From the NCBI GenBank assembly GCA_052170315.1, contig JBQNAT010000001.1:62001-126000 (forward strand): a DNA stretch of 64,000 bases, read 5' to 3'. Each line of letters opens with the position of its first letter. The stretch's first letter is position 1. The notes below the pieces were generated by a model, which saw only the letters and a program-made list of their open reading frames with translations, did no database searches and was not told where the DNA came from. The translations under genes were made by a program, and so were the position numbers. Below are positions 60,779 through 64,000 of this stretch, piece by piece. The stretch is from UBA9732 sp052170315. Its GTDB lineage: Bacteria; Spirochaetota; Spirochaetia; Sphaerochaetales; Sphaerochaetaceae.

Positions 60779-63190
60779 ATGACAGACAGGGGCGGAATCA
60801 TAAGGCTGGACAGTAAAAATACTACTTATCTCATACGTGTAAATGAAACCGGACATCTTGAAAACCTGTATTACGGAAGAAAACTCAGAGAAGATACCGC
60901 CGTTGAAGCACTTTATCCGAAACGAGTAGTGGGAATCGGAACGGGAGTGTCCTACAGTAAAGAAAACCCCCTGCTCTTTTTGGAAAATACATGTCTGGAA
61001 ACAAGCACCCCCGGAAAAGGTGACTACAGAACACCTGCCGTTGAAATAGAGTATTCCAACGGAATGAATACCCTTGATTTTGTATATAAGGCACATAGGG
61101 TAATCAAAGGAAAGCCCTCCCTGCAAAATATAGGGGCCCAGTCCTATGCGGACGACGAAAGCGCCGCCACAACAGTACAGATACAGCTTGCTGATAAAAA
61201 ACTGCCTATAGTACTTCAGCTGAACTATACAGTATTCACGGAATGCGACGTAATCGCCAGATCCTGCATAATTACCAACGGAACAAAAGAAAACATAACA
61301 ATAAGAAACATTGCAAGCCTGCAGCTTGACCTGCCCGATGCGAATTGGGACGTTGTTTCCTTTGACGGAGCATGGGCCAGAGAAAGAAAAATAACAAGAA
61401 GGCACCTTGAAAACGGTATAATTGAGCTGAGCTCAAGAACAGGAGTCTCAAGCGCGTTCCACAACAGCGCAATTTTTCTTGAAAGACCTGAATGTACTGT
61501 CAACAAAGGTGAATGCTACGCCTTCAACCTTGTTTACTCGGGCAATCACAGAGAAATAATCGAGAAATCCCCGTTCGGTCTTGCCAGAGTACAAACCGGA
61601 ATAAATCCGCAGGGCTTCTCATGGACACTGGAGCCCGGAAAAGAATTCACCTCCCCCGAAGCGGTAATGACCTACTCCTGCTTCGGAAACGGCCTTGCCG
61701 GAAACAATTTTCACAGCTTTGTAAACCACAACATAGTGCGCGGAGAATGGAAGTTCAGGGAACGCCCCGTTTTGTGCAACAACTGGGAGGCAACCTATTT
61801 CAATTTCACGGAAAGCAGGATACTGGAACTTGCCAAAGCGGCAAAGGAACTTGGAGTTGAATTGTTTGTTCTTGACGACGGCTGGTTCGGCCGGAGAGAC
61901 GACGATTCAACAAGTCTTGGAGACTGGTTTGTAAATACAAAAAAGCTCAAAAACGGAATCACAAGCCTTTCCAATCGGATACATGACATGGGGCTTATGT
62001 TCGGAATCTGGATTGAACCTGAAATGATAAGCAGAGAGAGCCTGCTTTTTAAAAACCATCCCGACTGGGCGGTAATAATTCCCGGAAGAGAACCTTCCGT
62101 AGGCCGCAACCAGTTCATTTTGGATCTTACAAGAAAAGAAGTGAGGGACTATATAGTCGAAGCAATGGCTGAAATCTTCAGACTTTCAAAGGCAGACTAT
62201 GTAAAGTGGGATATGAACAGAATATTCAGCGACCTTTACAGTTCTTCCTATGTAAGAATGGGTGAATTCTGTCACAGATATGTTTTGGGACTTTATGAAA
62301 TTTTTTCACGCCTCACAAAGTCTTTCCCCAATATTCTTTTTGAAGGCTGCGCCTCCGGCGGAAACAGATTTGACCTTGGAATTCTGTGCTTCATGCCTCA
62401 GATTTGGGCAAGCGACAACTCGGACGCCTACTGCAGAACTCAGATACAGAACGGGACCTCTTATGCCTATCCTGTAAGTACAATGGGAGCTCATGTATCG
62501 GCATCTCCCAACCATCAGACACTAAGACGGACTGATATTGAATCACGCTTCAACGTTGCCGCTTTCGGCGTGCTGGGCTATGAAATGGACCTTAGTTCAC
62601 TGAACAGAATGCAGAAGCAGACCGTAAAAGAACAGATTGCCTTCTACAAAAAACACAGGGCGCTTTTCCAGTACGGACGTTTTTACAGGCTAACTGAAGG
62701 CTTTGAATCAAAAGACCCCGGAGAACGCAACAGCGTGCGATGGCTCTGCGCGAATACCGACTTCAGCGAAATGCTGCTTCTTGATTTTCAAATACTCAAC
62801 CAGCCAAATGTCGGACCCGAAATTCTTAGAATACCTTTCGCGAGACCTGATTTTGACTATGAGATTGAAGCAAGGGACGTTAAAGTCGCGATTGAAAAAT
62901 TCGGCAGCCTGATTAACATGGTCAGTCCCGTAATGATAAAAAACAACAGCGCCGTGAAAAAAATCGTTGATGAAAACGTTATGCTGAACAGCTCTGAACG
63001 CTACCTGGTATCGGGAGACATTCTTGCCTACAGCGGTATAAGACTGACCCCTCAGTTCAGCGGGACAGGCTTTAACAGCGAGGTAAGAGTGCTTGGAGAT
63101 TTTGGCTCAAAAATGTACCATATTGTCAGAATAATTAAGGAAAAAGAAGCTCCGGTTAAAAACCGGACCATCCTTAAGAAACAGCTTTAA
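60779..63190 (+). CDS. Alpha-galactosidase (GH36)
   Basis: An 803-residue GH36 enzyme that removes terminal alpha-galactosyl residues (melibiose, raffinose family). The order N-terminal beta-supersandwich, catalytic barrel and C-terminal beta domain is present. Catalytic nucleophile Asp478 lies in DYVKWDMNR and the acid/base Asp546 in WASDNSDA; LPNNWEATYFNF-like NNWEATYFNFTE and FVLDDGWFGRR complete the active site. It has no signal peptide, so it is cytoplasmic. Length is somewhat above the 730-residue norm. GGAGGAAG lies before the ATG. With galK it supports growth on plant alpha-galactosides. Confidence 0.93.
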   Translation: MTDRGGIIRLDSKNTTYLIRVNETGHLENLYYGRKLREDTAVEALYPKRVVGIGTGVSYSKENPLLFLENTCLETSTPGKGDYRTPAVEIEYSNGMNTLDFVYKAHRVIKGKPSLQNIGAQSYADDESAATTVQIQLADKKLPIVLQLNYTVFTECDVIARSCIITNGTKENITIRNIASLQLDLPDANWDVVSFDGAWARERKITRRHLENGIIELSSRTGVSSAFHNSAIFLERPECTVNKGECYAFNLVYSGNHREIIEKSPFGLARVQTGINPQGFSWTLEPGKEFTSPEAVMTYSCFGNGLAGNNFHSFVNHNIVRGEWKFRERPVLCNNWEATYFNFTESRILELAKAAKELGVELFVLDDGWFGRRDDDSTSLGDWFVNTKKLKNGITSLSNRIHDMGLMFGIWIEPEMISRESLLFKNHPDWAVIIPGREPSVGRNQFILDLTRKEVRDYIVEAMAEIFRLSKADYVKWDMNRIFSDLYSSSYVRMGEFCHRYVLGLYEIFSRLTKSFPNILFEGCASGGNRFDLGILCFMPQIWASDNSDAYCRTQIQNGTSYAYPVSTMGAHVSASPNHQTLRRTDIESRFNVAAFGVLGYEMDLSSLNRMQKQTVKEQIAFYKKHRALFQYGRFYRLTEGFESKDPGERNSVRWLCANTDFSEMLLLDFQILNQPNVGPEILRIPFARPDFDYEIEARDVKVAIEKFGSLINMVSPVMIKNNSAVKKIVDENVMLNSSERYLVSGDILAYSGIRLTPQFSGTGFNSEVRVLGDFGSKMYHIVRIIKEKEAPVKNRTILKKQL

Positions 63191-63204
63191 GATACTAATT
63201 CAAA

Positions 63205-64000
63205 TCAGCTCTTTGCCTTTGAAGGGCAGCTTGACGGACATGAAGCGCAGGCTGAAGGCGAACATGACTCAAACTTTGGAATATAGGGAGTGTGTGTAAA
63301 CTTCACTGTGGAATGAAGCTTTTCCGCAATTTCCCTGAAAGCCTTCGCGCTTTCGCTGTCAGGATTTTTTTCCAACCAGTTTACACCAAGATCCTCATCC
63401 TGCTGAAGTCCAACTTCCATAGGTATGCCGCCCAGAAAAGGAAGACCTGTTTCAATGCTTAGATTTTTTCCTCCGTCTTTTCCGAAAATCTGTATCTTCT
63501 TACCGCAGTCGGGGCAGATGAGAAAACTCATGTTTTCAATAATACCAAGAACCTTGACATTCAGCTGCCCGGCAAAGTTCACGCTCTTTCGCGCATCAAG
63601 GATTGCGACCTGCTGCGGAGTAGTAACCAAAATCGCGCCGGTCAAATCCGGCACGGTCTGGCATACCGCAAGCTGCTCATCTCCTGTTCCGGGAGGCGAA
63701 TCTATAAGAAGATAGTCCAAAACACCCCACTCCACATCAGCCAGAAACTGCTTAATTACGCCTATTTTCATGGGCCCGCGGAAAATTATGGCCTGATTCG
63801 GGTCATTTAGCGCGAAGCTCATACTTACAACCTTAAGCCCTTCTCTGGGGCTGACCGGTATAATGCTTTTCCCGTCCTCTGTAGACTGCAGAACAGCACC
63901 TTCGCAGCCAAACATTTTTGCGATATTAGGTCCGTGAATGTCCGTATCCAAAACACCTACCGTATGTCCCATCGCAAGAAGCGCATTCGCCAGATTAACA
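63205..64000 (-). CDS. Mrp/NBP35-family P-loop ATPase, 5' end beyond window
   Basis: An iron-sulphur cluster carrier or scaffold ATPase of the ParA/MinD superfamily. The frame is open to the window end; the visible part has VGVLDTDIHGPNIAKMFG (extended Walker B switch), DYLLIDSPPGTGDEQLAV, LVTTPQQVAILDARKSV and CPDC in LICPDCGKK. The C-terminus is rich in cysteine (CSPSACASCPSSCPSKAKS), probably an additional cluster-binding tail. The P-loop lies just off the window. Confidence 0.9.
   Translation of the reverse strand, partial: VNLANALLAMGHTVGVLDTDIHGPNIAKMFGCEGAVLQSTEDGKSIIPVSPREGLKVVSMSFALNDPNQAIIFRGPMKIGVIKQFLADVEWGVLDYLLIDSPPGTGDEQLAVCQTVPDLTGAILVTTPQQVAILDARKSVNFAGQLNVKVLGIIENMSFLICPDCGKKIQIFGKDGGKNLSIETGLPFLGGIPMEVGLQQDEDLGVNWLEKNPDSESAKAFREIAEKLHSTVKFTHTPYIPKFESCSPSACASCPSSCPSKAKS

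Noticed and set aside
60707..61405. Minus-strand frame of 232 codons opposite the GH36 gene
   Set aside because: Antisense to the conserved N-terminal domain, with no start signal and biased composition.
1..64000. CRISPR array
   Set aside because: No spaced direct repeats of suitable length were seen; the tandem repeats lack spacers.

Overview
The window is about 64 kb of a host-associated or gut-type spirochaete chromosome, most likely Treponema or a close relative. I infer this from gene content and organisation, without any database search: the long phenylalanyl-tRNA synthetase alpha subunit with an N-terminal winged-helix extension paired with a short beta subunit (the archaeal-like PheRS of spirochaetes), the carD-ispD-ispF block, a 4-alpha-glucanotransferase, a GH36 alpha-galactosidase and a galactokinase. 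Both window ends cut genes: rpoN (sigma-54) on the left and an Mrp/NBP35-type P-loop ATPase on the right. Two tRNA genes are present, tRNA-Pro(UGG) and tRNA-Cys(GCA). I see no rRNA and no CRISPR.

Left backbone (1-17234): rpoN and hpf, an M18 aminopeptidase, a lexA-holA pair, uvrC, a spore-photoproduct-lyase-like radical SAM protein, an E2/CAT-fold acyltransferase lacking its catalytic His and Asp, rsmE, an oligopeptide-binding lipoprotein or periplasmic protein, carD-ispD-ispF, malQ, and xpt-guaA. Several of these genes have no Shine-Dalgarno sequence. Instead they carry a -10 hexamer only 5-8 nt before the ATG, the arrangement expected for leaderless mRNAs.

Accessory block A (about 17235-20715) is AT-rich and decayed: two coding relics, a small Cro/C1 HTH protein, an ORF6N/PLD-like protein, the N-terminal third of a type III-like Mod methyltransferase fused by deletion to the C-terminal piece of a TrlF-like ATPase, and an IS256-family transposase fragment that has truncated a MATE gene.

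Accessory block B (20626-28768) is a Firmicute-style ECF transporter (S, T, double ATPase) followed by two ABC exporter-type half transporters and the truncated MATE gene, under a TetR repressor with recognisable palindromic operators. A 13-nt operator core recurs in the leader of the neighbouring garR-like gene.

Accessory block C (about 30276-43275) is AT-rich and looks like one rare-ketose regulon: a RbsABC-type importer with two permeases, a ketose 3-epimerase, two FGGY kinases of different subfamilies, a PfkB kinase, a hexulose-phosphate-isomerase-type SIS protein, a VOC protein, a class II aldolase, and an AraR-like GntR/LacI hybrid repressor. ACAA/TTGT inverted repeats lie at the promoters.

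Right backbone (43309-64000): bcp-mpg, a rubredoxin-flavoprotein, a RecQ-like helicase running into galK, rpmB, nth, tRNA-Pro, pheS-pheT-E1alpha-E1beta (no E2 or E3 follows), an AlaX editing protein, an unrecognised coiled protein, cysK, mgtE behind a long leader with a small acidic/proline-containing ORF, a YczE-type membrane protein, fRMsr, tRNA-Cys, GH36 and mrp.
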